Positions 1 through 7,838 are shown, counted from the first letter of the stretch. The stretch: 18,298 nucleotides of DNA from JBEIHI01 sp964655245 (GCA_964655245.1 CAZZLQ010000048.1:1-18298), one strand, 5' to 3'. A program made the numbers and translations. Notes: generated by a model from the letters alone, not told the origin.

Positions 1-2155
1 TCTCCTCAGTAATGTGCGGTGCATACGGCGCATACATTTTGAGAATCATCAGCAAGCTATCATAAAGCGTCTGAAACGCTGATTGCTTCTGCTCTGCAGA
101 GCCTGACTGAACACGGCACTTCACAAACTCAATGTAGTTGTCACAGAACGTAATCCAAAAGAGCTTATCCAGTTCAACTTTGGCACGATGAAGTTCGTAT
201 TCTTCAACAGACTTCTCGACCACTTGATGAACTTCCTTGATGCGAGCGCGCATCCAATGATCTTCCGGATTCACTGTTTTGATTTTGGAGTCGGGGGTAA
301 AGCCCTCCATTTGCATCAAGGCGAATCGACTCGCATTCCAGAGCTTATTCAGAAACTTTTGAGCTTCAGCCATTCCGTTTTCATCAAAGAGAATGTCGAC
401 ACCAAGGCTCGCTCCTGCAGACCAAAGCCGAATCGCATCGGCACATTGGCGCTCCAAAATTTTATCGGGAGCATAAGTCTCTCCGTCTTTTGATTTGGAA
501 ATCTTGGTTTTCTTGACGAACTGCTGGCCCGCGATTTGCTGGCCATCGACTTTAGCTTCGGGCTTTTTGACATGTCCTGAAATCACTGCGTGCGCCCAAG
601 GCACATCGTTGAAGTGATAGTACGATTTGACAATGGAGTAGAATGCCCACGTTCGGATGATGTCATGAGCTTGGGGACGCATCGACATCGGCAAAAAGGA
701 TTTGCGCTCATTATCGAGAGTCCATCGAGCGTTAATCAGTGGAGTCACTGAGCTTGTGGCCCAAGTGTCGAGCACATCAGCTTCACCTTTCCATTCACCC
801 TGCGGACAGGGGATGCTTGGCTTGGACTCCAGTGGATCCACAGGCAGTTGAGAAAAATCAGCAACATGAATGTGCTGGCCGTCTTCTGAAACCCAAGCAG
901 GGATGGGAACACCAAACGCGCGCTGCCGAGAGATCGCCCAATCCCAGGAAAGGTTTTGAACCCACGATTCATATCGAGCACGCATGAAGTCGGGATACCA
1001 TTTGACCTTACGGCCAATCTCAATGAGCTCTTCTTTGATGTCACAAACTTTGATGAACCACTGAGGCTGAACGATGTATTCGACGGGTGCTCCCGATCGC
1101 TCGTAAGTATTGACGGGGCGATCTTCCGCTTTGATGGGGATGACCTTCAAAACAAGATTTTGCTCAGTCAGAAGCTCGATCATTTTTTGCCGGGCTTCCT
1201 CGATCTTGAGTCCCGTAAGAGGTCCGCAGATCTCAGTCATCTTGCCAAACTTGTTGATAGCCTCTCTGAGGGGCAGTTTGTGCTGACGCCACCACTGAAT
1301 GTCGGTGGTATCTCCAAACGTACAACACATCACCGCACCCGTTCCCTTATCCATCTGCGCTTTGTCATCAGTCAAAACGGGAACTTCGTGACCAAAGAAG
1401 GGCACTTTGACCTTTTTGCCCCAGTAGGGCTTGAAGCGCTCATCATCAGGATGAACGAAGACGCTGACACAGGCGGGCAGAAGCTCAGGGCGCGTAGTGG
1501 CAATCTGCAGGGGAGGAAGTCCCTCGATCGTAAAGGGAATGTGAACGAACTGGCCTGCGATATATTCAACTTCAATCTCGGCCTGTGAAAATGAAGTTTG
1601 AAGCTTTGTGCACCAGAGCGCTGGTTCGTTTCGGCGCTCAACTTTGCCTTTTTTGTACAGATCAACAAAAGACCACTGAGAAATCTTTTGGCTTGTTGCT
1701 GAAATCGTCGAATAAGCGGAGTCAAAATCGCAGCTAAATCCTAGTTTGATCCACAAGTCGCGAAAGAGTTGAGAGTACTTGCTTCCAGTTTCGCGGCATA
1801 GTCTTCGAAACTCGGACCGTTCTACTTGATGAGCTCGGACTCCATTATCCTTCTCGGTCAAAAGCTCGGTTGGCAGGCCGTTGTCGTCATATCCAAAGGG
1901 ATAGTAGACGTTCAAGCCCTTCATGCGTTTGAAGCGGGAAGTGATTTCGGTATGGGTGTAGCTAAACACGTGACCAATGTGCAACTTTCCAGAAACGGTC
2001 GGTGGGGGTGTATCAATGGAGTAGATCTTAGAGGGATTCTTGGCGCCCTCTACCTCGTTAAACTGGTAGAGTTTTTTTTCTGCCCAAAACTTCTGCCATT
2101 TGGGCTCAACGTTTTTTGGTTCGTATCGAGTTGGAAAGTCCTCTGCAAGTCCCAT
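1..2155 (-). CDS. valS: Valyl-tRNA synthetase, N-terminal 718 codons (3' end outside window)
   Basis: Cytoplasmic class I aminoacyl-tRNA synthetase that charges tRNA-Val and edits mischarged Thr. The HIGH motif is at residues 59-62 (PPPTVSGKLHIGH). The KMSKS loop appears as KISKSK from residue 551. The editing-domain motif TTRPELLPACV lies near residues 220-230, and a DDNGLPTE motif follows residue 90. I checked that these motifs and the residues at the window edge (APHITEE, opening the anticodon-binding region) share one frame, so the part seen is intact. DDNGLPTE and TTRPELLPACV resemble the archaeal/rickettsial form rather than the usual bacterial ValRS (TDHAGIATQ-like and TTRPETMLGD-like). 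Family lengths near 850-950 residues imply about 150-200 residues are missing. The ATG start has only a weak AGCGGG in front. A GTG 12 codons upstream is a possible alternative. Confidence 0.95.
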   Translation of the reverse strand, partial: MGLAEDFPTRYEPKNVEPKWQKFWAEKKLYQFNEVEGAKNPSKIYSIDTPPPTVSGKLHIGHVFSYTHTEITSRFKRMKGLNVYYPFGYDDNGLPTELLTEKDNGVRAHQVERSEFRRLCRETGSKYSQLFRDLWIKLGFSCDFDSAYSTISATSQKISQWSFVDLYKKGKVERRNEPALWCTKLQTSFSQAEIEVEYIAGQFVHIPFTIEGLPPLQIATTRPELLPACVSVFVHPDDERFKPYWGKKVKVPFFGHEVPVLTDDKAQMDKGTGAVMCCTFGDTTDIQWWRQHKLPLREAINKFGKMTEICGPLTGLKIEEARQKMIELLTEQNLVLKVIPIKAEDRPVNTYERSGAPVEYIVQPQWFIKVCDIKEELIEIGRKVKWYPDFMRARYESWVQNLSWDWAISRQRAFGVPIPAWVSEDGQHIHVADFSQLPVDPLESKPSIPCPQGEWKGEADVLDTWATSSVTPLINARWTLDNERKSFLPMSMRPQAHDIIRTWAFYSIVKSYYHFNDVPWAHAVISGHVKKPEAKVDGQQIAGQQFVKKTKISKSKDGETYAPDKILERQCADAIRLWSAGASLGVDILFDENGMAEAQKFLNKLWNASRFALMQMEGFTPDSKIKTVNPEDHWMRARIKEVHQVVEKSVEEYELHRAKVELDKLFWITFCDNYIEFVKCRVQSGSAEQKQSAFQTLYDSLLMILKMYAPYAPHITEE

Positions 2156-2243
2156 CCCGCTAGGACACCAGATTTTTGAGCGTATGCCCACTTTCCTTGT
2201 GTCATTTTCCGCAAATCCTTAAGCTTAAGGTTTGGGGGGCTAT

Positions 2244-2471
2244 ATGGGGATTCTCAGTTTTCTGTTGCTGTCAGCGATTCAGGTTTCCCAGGTCATGGCG
2301 TGCGACGACCCCTCGGATGAACAGTCTTGGGCATTCATCGGTTGCCGGCCTACGGCCAGTGAATGTCGATGGTCCTGCCCTCAAAAGGCTTTTAAAGCTG
2401 AACTCGACGAAGACCTCTGTACCTTTGAGCTCGAGCCTTGGGCCTGTTACTGCCCCAAAATCAAAGACTGA
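2244..2471 (+). CDS. Small cysteine-rich exported or lipoprotein-like protein, unknown function
   Basis: A 75-residue protein I do not recognise. Residues 1-19 form a hydrophobic export signal. The following sequence VMA-C could be signal peptidase II processing with Cys20 as lipidated residue, although Met at -2 is atypical for a lipobox, or simple signal peptidase I cleavage. The mature part is acidic and cysteine-rich, with Cys at 20, 34, 41, 45, 59, 68 and 70 and a CYCP ending, suggesting a disulfide-knotted periplasmic or surface domain. The ATG follows a G6 run five bases upstream; a TTG four codons earlier is less likely because it would lie inside that Shine-Dalgarno-like run. The gene is divergent from valS and ends 3 bp from the convergent nrdB stop. 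It is short, so it could be spurious, but the signal peptide plus cysteine pattern argue for a real product. Confidence 0.6.
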   Translation: MGILSFLLLSAIQVSQVMACDDPSDEQSWAFIGCRPTASECRWSCPQKAFKAELDEDLCTFELEPWACYCPKIKD

Positions 2472-2474
2472 GTC

Positions 2475-3488
2475 CTAGAAGGCTTCGTCGAACTTCACGG
2501 AACCTTCTTTCACATCGAATCCCTTTTGATATTCGGTGACTCGCTTTTCAAAGAAGTTGGTGAGCGGCTGAACGTCTTGAAGGACCATAAAGGTAAAAGG
2601 ATTTCGAGAGTTGTACTTCTTCTTCATGCCCAGCTGAACGAGTCGCAGATCAGCACAATACTCAAGGTACTGTCGCATCATGGACTCTGATAGGCCGGTG
2701 ACACCAAAAGACAGTGCGTCTCGGCAGAAATTCATTTCAACGTTGATGGCTTCCTCAATCATGGTCAGGACGCGTTGTTCGAGAGCTGCATCGAAGATCT
2801 CAGGGTACTCTTGTTTGATGGACTGGATCGCAAGCATGGCCCCTTCGATGTGAATGGTTTCATCACGGAAGATCCAGTTGGTTGCCACGGCGAGGCCAGG
2901 CAGTAAGCCTTTGTTTCGCAAGAAATAAACGTAAGCGAATGATCCAAAGAAAAAGAGACCTTCAACGCAAGCAGCAAAGCAAATCAGGTTTTCAACAAAC
3001 TGGCGCCGGTCAGCATCGTTGGACAGCGTGTGAAGATTTCGAATGGAGTCGATATATTTGAAGCAGAAGTCCGCCTTTTCTTTGACTGACGGGATCGTTT
3101 GATAGGCGTCAAAGGCGGCCTTTCGCTCGGCCAAATCCGGAATGTAGTTGTCGACTAAGAGCAGATAAGCCTCAACATGGAGCATCTCATCAAAGAGCTG
3201 CTTTCCAAGAAACATTCGGTACTCAGGCGAATTGATGTGCTGGTAGAAATTCAAAACCAAATTGTGAGCGACGATATTGTCCGCTGTGGCGAAGAAAGCC
3301 ACGAGTCGTTTGATCAAATGGGCTTCGTCTTTGTCGATCTTGTCTCTTAAATGTTGGTAGTCGATCGAGAAATCGAGCTCATCGGTAGTCCAAATATTTT
3401 TGATTGAGTCTTTGTAGAGTTGAAAAAAATGGGGATAGGCCATGGGGCGCAGGGTGAGGTTGAGATCAGACTCAAGTAACTTCTTCAT
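2475..3488 (-). CDS. nrdB: Ribonucleotide reductase class Ia, small (beta) subunit
   Basis: Houses the di-metal centre and tyrosyl radical that NrdA uses to reduce ribonucleotides to deoxyribonucleotides in the cytoplasm. At 337 residues the length is typical. Metal ligands can be read as Asp70 (TAD), Glu101 and His104 (DEMLH), Glu176 (VEG), Glu210 and His213 (RDETIH). The radical Tyr is Tyr108, four residues after His104, as in E. coli. Its presence argues against the tyrosine-less class Ic type, although the FFATAD context around the first ligand resembles that group. The C-terminus (FEKRVTEYQKG then SVKFDEAF) is the tail expected to dock on NrdA. AGGA sits six bases before the ATG. It lies 26 bp downstream of nrdA on the same strand, forming an nrdAB operon. 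Confidence 0.97.
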   Translation of the reverse strand: MKKLLESDLNLTLRPMAYPHFFQLYKDSIKNIWTTDELDFSIDYQHLRDKIDKDEAHLIKRLVAFFATADNIVAHNLVLNFYQHINSPEYRMFLGKQLFDEMLHVEAYLLLVDNYIPDLAERKAAFDAYQTIPSVKEKADFCFKYIDSIRNLHTLSNDADRRQFVENLICFAACVEGLFFFGSFAYVYFLRNKGLLPGLAVATNWIFRDETIHIEGAMLAIQSIKQEYPEIFDAALEQRVLTMIEEAINVEMNFCRDALSFGVTGLSESMMRQYLEYCADLRLVQLGMKKKYNSRNPFTFMVLQDVQPLTNFFEKRVTEYQKGFDVKEGSVKFDEAF

Positions 3489-3514
3489 AAAATTCCTTTC
3501 AGGGGCTGTTCAGT

Positions 3515-5833
3515 TTACTGACAGGCTTCGCAGCTTTCGGGATTTTCGAGTGAGCACGCCACATTCTCAACCGCTGCCGTCGTATTGGCGACAGTCGTCT
3601 TTTGAATGGTCGTTTTTGCTCGAGACCGCAAATAATATGTCGTCTTGATTCCGCGATTCCAGGCGTACATATACATCGACGAAAGCTTTCCGATATTTGG
3701 ATTCTGCATGAATAAATTCAGCGACTGCGATTGGCAGACAAAGAAGGATCGGTCGGCTGCCATGTCAATCAAATCTTTTTGCGAGATTTCCCACACCGTT
3801 CGGTAGAGCTCACGAATCTCTTCCGGAATCGCCGTCACGTTTTGCAGTGAGCCATCGTTGGCAATAATGGCGGCTCGAATCTCATCCGTCCACAAATTGA
3901 GTTTCTTCAAGTCAGCGACGAGATACTTATTAATCTGCAAAAACTCGCCCGAAAGAGTTTCTCGCTTAAAGATATTCGAAATTTGGGGCTCAATACTTTC
4001 ATAAGAGCCAACAATCGAGGCGATCGTTGCCGTGGGCGCGATCGCGATGAGCAGAGAATTTCGAAGTCCGTTCTTGGCGATCTCTTGGCCCAGCTTATCC
4101 CAGTCAAAGTGATACTCGGGTTGAGCATCCGAAAATGCCCGCGCCAAATGAGGTTGGAGCTGCCCATCAACATAGCGAGACTCCTTAAATCCTGGGAAGG
4201 ACCCTGAGCTTGCCGCCAACTTCGAACTTTCTTCCAGGGCATGGTAATAAATCGTTTCTGAAATGCGATTCGAAAGCTGCTTGGCTGCTAAGCCGGAGAA
4301 GGGGAGCCGCATTTTGAACAATGCATCCTGTAGTCCCATGATGCCAAGTCCCACGGGTCGCCACTTTTGGTTGGAGCTGTCGGCCTCCGTGGTGGGGTAG
4401 AAATTGCGATCGATGACTCGATCCAAGAATCGCAAAGCAACTCGAGTTACATCTCGAAGTTTTTTGAAATCAAACTGCCCGTTTGAATCCACATAAGCAG
4501 CCAGGTTGATGCTGCCCAAATTGCAAACAGCGGTTTCTTTGGCCGAGGTGACTTCCAAAATCTCAGTACAGAGATTTGACGAGTGGATCACATTGCCAGC
4601 CTTTGCTGTTTGTGCCGATCGCTCATTGGCGCGATCTTTCCAGCACATCCAAGCGTTGCCCGTTTCAGCCAGTGTTTGCATCATGCGAGCATAGAGGAGC
4701 CGTGCGGGCACTTTTTTCATGGCAAGGCCCTTGGCCTCAGCGGCGACGTAGTTCTTCTCGAACTCGCTGCCCCAACTTTCCAGAAGCTCTGGCACATCAT
4801 TGGGGGAGAACAAGCTCCAGTCTTCGCCTGTTTCCACTCGTTTCATGAACAAGTCGGAAACCCAAAGAGCCAAGTTCAAATTGTGCGTTCGTCTCTCCTC
4901 AGCACCCGTGTTGTTTCGAAGTTCCAAGAAGGCTTCGATATCGGCATGCCAGTTTTCGAGATAAACGGCTGCGGCCCCTTTTCGTTTGCCGCCTTGGTTG
5001 ACCGCGTGGACAGACGAATCAAAAACTTTGAGAAACGGAATCACGCCATTGCTCAGGCCGTTCGTTCCCTTGATGAGAGATCCAGAGGCGCGCACAGGCG
5101 TCCAATCGATGCCAAGTCCGCCGGACCATTTGGAGAGCTTCGCGCAATCCGTGATGGACTTATAAATTCCCTCAAGGCTGTCGTCAGCCAAGCGCAGCAA
5201 ATAGCAGGAGCTCATCTGAGTGTGTCGAGTTCCGCTGTTAAACAGAGTGGGAGTCGACGGCATATAGAGGAATTGGCTGATAATATCGTAAAACTCGAGT
5301 GCTTCAGCCACCGACTGGGAGAGTCCCAAAGCGACTCTCATGAACATCCACTGCGGTCGTTCAATCACGCGACGAGTCTTGGGATGTCTCAAAAGATAAC
5401 GGTCAGCGATCGTTTTGAGGCCAAAATACTCAAAGAGATCGTCTCGCTCGTGACGAATGCCAAACTCAATCTCTTGAATGCCTGTTTTGGCGAGTTGGAC
5501 GACCTCATCGCTGAGCAAACCGAAGCCCGAAGCGGTCTCCAGGTACTCATGAAATGCGACATCGCGGCCGACTTCCTTTCGAAGAGTTTCCGAAAGCATG
5601 CGCGCGGCAACTTTGGAGTAGTTGGGCTCGTGAGCCATCAGCATCACGGCGTTTGAAATTGATAGATTGTCGAGTTCTTCCGTGGTGCTGCCATCGTGCA
5701 GACCCATGATGGTTGCTTTCGCAACATCCAGAGCCTCAACATTGTCGAGACCTCTACAGGCTCTGTTTACCGCGTGAAGAATTTTCTCAATCTTGACGGC
5801 TTCTTTGGTGCCGTCTCTCTTAAGAACTTGCAT
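3515..5833 (-). CDS. nrdA: Ribonucleotide reductase class Ia, large (alpha) subunit
   Basis: Catalytic subunit that reduces NDPs to dNDPs. Residues 1-90 form an ATP-cone (MQVLKRDGTKEAVKIEKI), the site of allosteric activity control. Redox cysteines are Cys210 (QMSSCYLL) and Cys437. The active-site triad is Asn420, Cys422, Glu424 in SSNLCTEI. The tyrosine pair that relays the radical from NrdB is Tyr733-Tyr734 (TTYYLRSR). The C-terminal swinging-arm cysteines are in CSLENPESCEACQ (Cys760, 768, 771), the re-reduction tail used by thioredoxin or glutaredoxin. Length (772) is normal and no intein is seen. An AGGG Shine-Dalgarno precedes the ATG by about nine bases. It is transcribed divergently from cdd, another nucleotide-pool gene. 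I found no NrdR-box pair in the 221-bp intergenic region. A short ORF overlaps the start (see findings). Confidence 0.98.
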   Translation of the reverse strand: MQVLKRDGTKEAVKIEKILHAVNRACRGLDNVEALDVAKATIMGLHDGSTTEELDNLSISNAVMLMAHEPNYSKVAARMLSETLRKEVGRDVAFHEYLETASGFGLLSDEVVQLAKTGIQEIEFGIRHERDDLFEYFGLKTIADRYLLRHPKTRRVIERPQWMFMRVALGLSQSVAEALEFYDIISQFLYMPSTPTLFNSGTRHTQMSSCYLLRLADDSLEGIYKSITDCAKLSKWSGGLGIDWTPVRASGSLIKGTNGLSNGVIPFLKVFDSSVHAVNQGGKRKGAAAVYLENWHADIEAFLELRNNTGAEERRTHNLNLALWVSDLFMKRVETGEDWSLFSPNDVPELLESWGSEFEKNYVAAEAKGLAMKKVPARLLYARMMQTLAETGNAWMCWKDRANERSAQTAKAGNVIHSSNLCTEILEVTSAKETAVCNLGSINLAAYVDSNGQFDFKKLRDVTRVALRFLDRVIDRNFYPTTEADSSNQKWRPVGLGIMGLQDALFKMRLPFSGLAAKQLSNRISETIYYHALEESSKLAASSGSFPGFKESRYVDGQLQPHLARAFSDAQPEYHFDWDKLGQEIAKNGLRNSLLIAIAPTATIASIVGSYESIEPQISNIFKRETLSGEFLQINKYLVADLKKLNLWTDEIRAAIIANDGSLQNVTAIPEEIRELYRTVWEISQKDLIDMAADRSFFVCQSQSLNLFMQNPNIGKLSSMYMYAWNRGIKTTYYLRSRAKTTIQKTTVANTTAAVENVACSLENPESCEACQ

Positions 5834-5876
5834 TGTCTAACATCCCTTTTGAATCGCTGGTGAATTTCGCTTTCAT
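5820..5876 (-). other. Possible leader ORF (18 codons) overlapping the nrdA start
   Basis: An ATG-initiated ORF beginning MKAKFTSDSKG runs out of frame with nrdA and stops (TAA) 14 bases inside it. Upstream is GGAGGAGGT (5890-5898, minus sense), the strongest Shine-Dalgarno-like sequence in the region, 13 nt before the ATG. An in-frame GTG at 5891-5889 is an alternative start. Translation of this ORF would pass through the nrdA ribosome-binding site, so coupling or attenuation is possible. Composition gives no obvious amino-acid attenuator, and it may be chance. Confidence 0.3.
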
Positions 5877-6054
5877 CCGACTTGAGTCCACCTCCTCCTC
5901 AAATCGTTGACATCACCTAAAAACTTAAACTTTCTGATTCGCATATTTTCATGGCCCGCTTTTTCTTGTCCATCTTTGAAATCAAATGATCGAAAAAAAA
6001 TCCGAAAAAAATATTTGCGTGAAGGGAGTGTAAGTCTGTTCACTGATTGCATAC

Positions 6055-6477
6055 ATGAGTAGAAAAAATTTCAAAATTTCTCTTGATCTTCGAAAAACCT
6101 ACCGAGAAGCCGTCAAAGTGCGGTTAAGAGCGCATGCGCCCTATTCAAAGTATCGCGTGGGCTCCGCTCTGATGATTGGAAAAAAGATTTTTGCTGGTTG
6201 TAATGTTGAAAATGCTAGTTATGGTGGAACGATTTGTGCCGAAAGATCGGCTTTAGTAGCCGCTAAGGCCCAGATTCAAGGCCGCATGAATCCTCAGTTC
6301 ATCGTCGTTGTAACTGCTAACAAGAATCCAGCAACGCCCTGTGGATTATGCTTGCAATTTATGGCTGAGTTTTGCGCCGATACCTTTCCTGTTTACCTCG
6401 CCAACCTCAGCGGCATTCAATCAATGCTCACTTTAGGAGAGCTTATGCCGCACGCCTTTCGTAGGGAAAAACTCTAA
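6055..6477 (+). CDS. cdd: Cytidine deaminase
   Basis: Zinc hydrolase converting cytidine and deoxycytidine to uridine and deoxyuridine in pyrimidine salvage; cytoplasmic, normally a homotetramer in this short form. At 140 residues it matches the small tetrameric type. The zinc and catalytic motif is CAER (Cys61, Glu63 as proton shuttle). The other two zinc cysteines are Cys96 and Cys99 in PCGLC. The substrate-binding segment GCNVENASYGGT precedes the first motif. The usual arginine in PCGxCRQ is leucine here (PCGLCLQF), a conservative oddity. No Shine-Dalgarno lies close to the ATG: the nearest, AGGGAG, is about 28 bases upstream. An in-frame TAA 24 bases upstream rules out a longer normal start. 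Divergent from nrdA; the downstream gene begins 3 bp after its stop. Confidence 0.95.
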   Translation: MSRKNFKISLDLRKTYREAVKVRLRAHAPYSKYRVGSALMIGKKIFAGCNVENASYGGTICAERSALVAAKAQIQGRMNPQFIVVVTANKNPATPCGLCLQFMAEFCADTFPVYLANLSGIQSMLTLGELMPHAFRREKL

Positions 6478-6480
6478 GGC

Positions 6481-7296
6481 GTGAGTCTCATCAAAATCAG
6501 TTTATGGGCATTACTGGGGCTTCAGTCGGAAGAGAATCCTCTCGCATGTCGGTCGGACTTGCGTGCTGAGGAGTGGGGACGCGTTGAGGTCTCAAGCCTG
6601 CTGGTGGCTGCTCATGAATTGAAGACTTTGGATCAAAAGCCGGCGATTCAGAAGGTCACGAAAGCCCAGCAAGCGAAGTTGGAAAAATACTTCCTGGGTG
6701 ACGCCCAGAAGGTGTCGCGGCTTGAGCAATTCTATTTTCTTTTGTTTTGGATCGCAGAGGTTGTGAGTTCCCCGCACGATCAAGCCTTGGATGTACCCTC
6801 GGTGAAGCGGCTGCTTCTCGCATCTCAGGCCTTTCAAACCCCGCAACTCATTGAGGCAATCGAAGAGGTCTCCGTGTCCTGGGATCAGCAGCGGGGCGCC
6901 GCTTTGACCATGAAGCTCTCTCAAAAAGAGATCGTGTTCCCGCTCAATCGCGGGCGAGGGTTTCGGGCCTTTCAGCACGGATTCTGTCAGCATGCCCAAA
7001 AGCTGATTGTCTACGGACTCCTGGATGTCAGTATTGCTGAGCTTGACTCTGGAAACCTGGAGGTGAGCTTCCATCGGCCTGTGGATCTTGAGGGCCAGCT
7101 GGGAACGCGGGGAATGGTGGATCTGAACCTCCAATATATAAGTGTCTTTCGGCTCGAGTTCCTTCATGGAAGCCGTCTGGGGCGAACGCGGGCGCGAATC
7201 GCCTCCCGCGAGTTTGCCTCCCATGATCACCCCTGGTGGCTTCGCTGGATTTCCCGAGTCGTTTCCGAGACCAGCGTTCAGCCGATTGATTGGTAA
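6481..7296 (+). CDS. Unrecognised, probably exported 271-residue protein
   Basis: I do not recognise a family. The N-terminus (one Lys, then hydrophobic residues 6-14, then Glu) fits a weak signal peptide or signal anchor. The centre is helical and charged (residues 45-135), with a hydrophobic patch FYFLLFWIAEVV near 84-95. The C-terminal 130 residues look strand-rich and end with HPWWLRWISR. Cysteines are only at 23 and 169. The GTG start lies 3 bp after the cdd stop, with AAGG overlapping that stop, so co-translation with cdd is likely. A 212-codon antisense ORF also exists at 6592-7230; I prefer this strand because it is co-directional with both neighbours, is longer and starts next to cdd. 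Function is unknown; the link to cdd may be only positional. Confidence 0.65.
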   Translation: MSLIKISLWALLGLQSEENPLACRSDLRAEEWGRVEVSSLLVAAHELKTLDQKPAIQKVTKAQQAKLEKYFLGDAQKVSRLEQFYFLLFWIAEVVSSPHDQALDVPSVKRLLLASQAFQTPQLIEAIEEVSVSWDQQRGAALTMKLSQKEIVFPLNRGRGFRAFQHGFCQHAQKLIVYGLLDVSIAELDSGNLEVSFHRPVDLEGQLGTRGMVDLNLQYISVFRLEFLHGSRLGRTRARIASREFASHDHPWWLRWISRVVSETSVQPIDW

Positions 7297-7342
7297 CTCG
7301 TCCCCGCCCTAAGTGCTTGAATTATGTAAACTTGTCGAATCG

Positions 7343-7363
7343 GGTCTAGGGGGCCCCTAGACC
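7343..7363. promoter_or_regulatory. Perfect 21-bp palindrome upstream of rpmG
   Basis: Arms GGTCTAGGGG and CCCCTAGACC are exact complements around one central G. As RNA it would form a 9-bp GC-rich hairpin with a 3-nt loop. It ends 61 bp before the rpmG ATG. There is no U-run afterwards, so it is a poor intrinsic terminator for the upstream gene. An operator or a leader hairpin for the ribosomal-protein operon fits better, but this is inference. Confidence 0.6.
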
Positions 7364-7424
7364 TTCAAAGAGGCACTCAAACCAGTTGCAAGGGGGGAGT
7401 GAAACTGTGTAATTAGAGGACCTT

Positions 7425-7607
7425 ATGCGAGATATCATTTATTTGGTTTCGACCGGTGGAACGGGTTACTTCTATACGAAGACAAAGAACCGCAAAGGCG
7501 TGACCGAGAAAGTTCAATTGAAGAAGTTTGATCCTATTTTGCGAAAGCATGTTTTGTTTGTTGAGAGCAAGTCTCCCAGCAAGAAAAAAGCTCCCGCAGC
7601 CGCTTAA
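7425..7607 (+). CDS. rpmG: 50S ribosomal protein bL33, zinc-free form
   Basis: Structural protein of the large ribosomal subunit near the E site. The 60-residue product contains the bL33 core (STGGTGYFYTKTKNRKG, KLKKFDP-like region, RKHVLFVE) followed by a lysine/alanine tail (SKKKAPAAA) that extends beyond the usual 50-55 residues. It has no cysteine at all, so it is the 'C-minus' form that does not bind zinc. AGAGGA five bases before the ATG is a good Shine-Dalgarno. It is followed after 24 bp by rpmF and the pair ends in a strong terminator, giving a short two-gene operon. The upstream perfect palindrome at 7343-7363 may be involved in its control. Confidence 0.95.
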   Translation: MRDIIYLVSTGGTGYFYTKTKNRKGVTEKVQLKKFDPILRKHVLFVESKSPSKKKAPAAA

Positions 7608-7631
7608 TTGTTACTGAAGGATTGGTGATTT

Positions 7632-7811
7632 ATGGCAGTTCCAAAGAAGAAAATTTCAAGACGTCGATCGAAGACCCGACGAACACATTACACAGTGAAT
7701 GTCCCTGGACTCTCTTTTGATAAGTCCACCGGACTCTATCGTCAGCCGCATAGAATTTGTCCTACAACCGGACAGTACAACGGCAAGAAAATCGTCAATT
7801 TTGACGATTAG
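7632..7811 (+). CDS. rpmF: 50S ribosomal protein bL32, zinc-free form
   Basis: A 59-residue ribosomal protein of the large subunit. The N-terminus MAVPKKKISRRRSKTRR is the highly conserved bL32 start (MAVPKxKxSxxR). The C-terminal half, ending HRICPTTGQYNGKKIVNFDD, keeps the HRxCPxxG-Y shape of bL32 but has a single cysteine (Cys43) instead of four, so no zinc ribbon can form. AAGGA lies ten bases before the ATG. It is directly downstream of rpmG, and a stem-loop terminator follows 27 bp after the stop. The rpmG-rpmF pairing differs from the common rpmB-rpmG and yceD-rpmF arrangements. Confidence 0.95.
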   Translation: MAVPKKKISRRRSKTRRTHYTVNVPGLSFDKSTGLYRQPHRICPTTGQYNGKKIVNFDD

Positions 7812-7838
7812 TTCTGCTGAGTAGTTTGATTTCTGATT

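Noticed and set aside
956..1588. 210-codon ORF on the plus strand
   Set aside because: Antisense to valS, which is in frame across this region.
2217..2230. Perfect 14-bp palindrome CCTTAAGCTTAAGG before the small cysteine-rich gene
   Set aside because: About one perfect 14-bp palindrome is expected by chance in a window of this size; could be an operator but has no other support.
4583..5656. 357-codon ORF on the plus strand
   Set aside because: Lies antisense to nrdA, whose catalytic motifs are all present; the long open frame is a by-product of nrdA codon usage.
5834..6054. NrdR boxes or a B12/other riboswitch in the nrdA-cdd intergenic region
   Set aside because: Looked for ACAC-AT-rich-GTGT palindromes and riboswitch-like conserved blocks; none found.
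6592..7230. 212-codon ORF on the minus strand
   Set aside because: Antisense to the exported hypothetical gene; no motifs, and flanking genes on both sides run on the plus strand.
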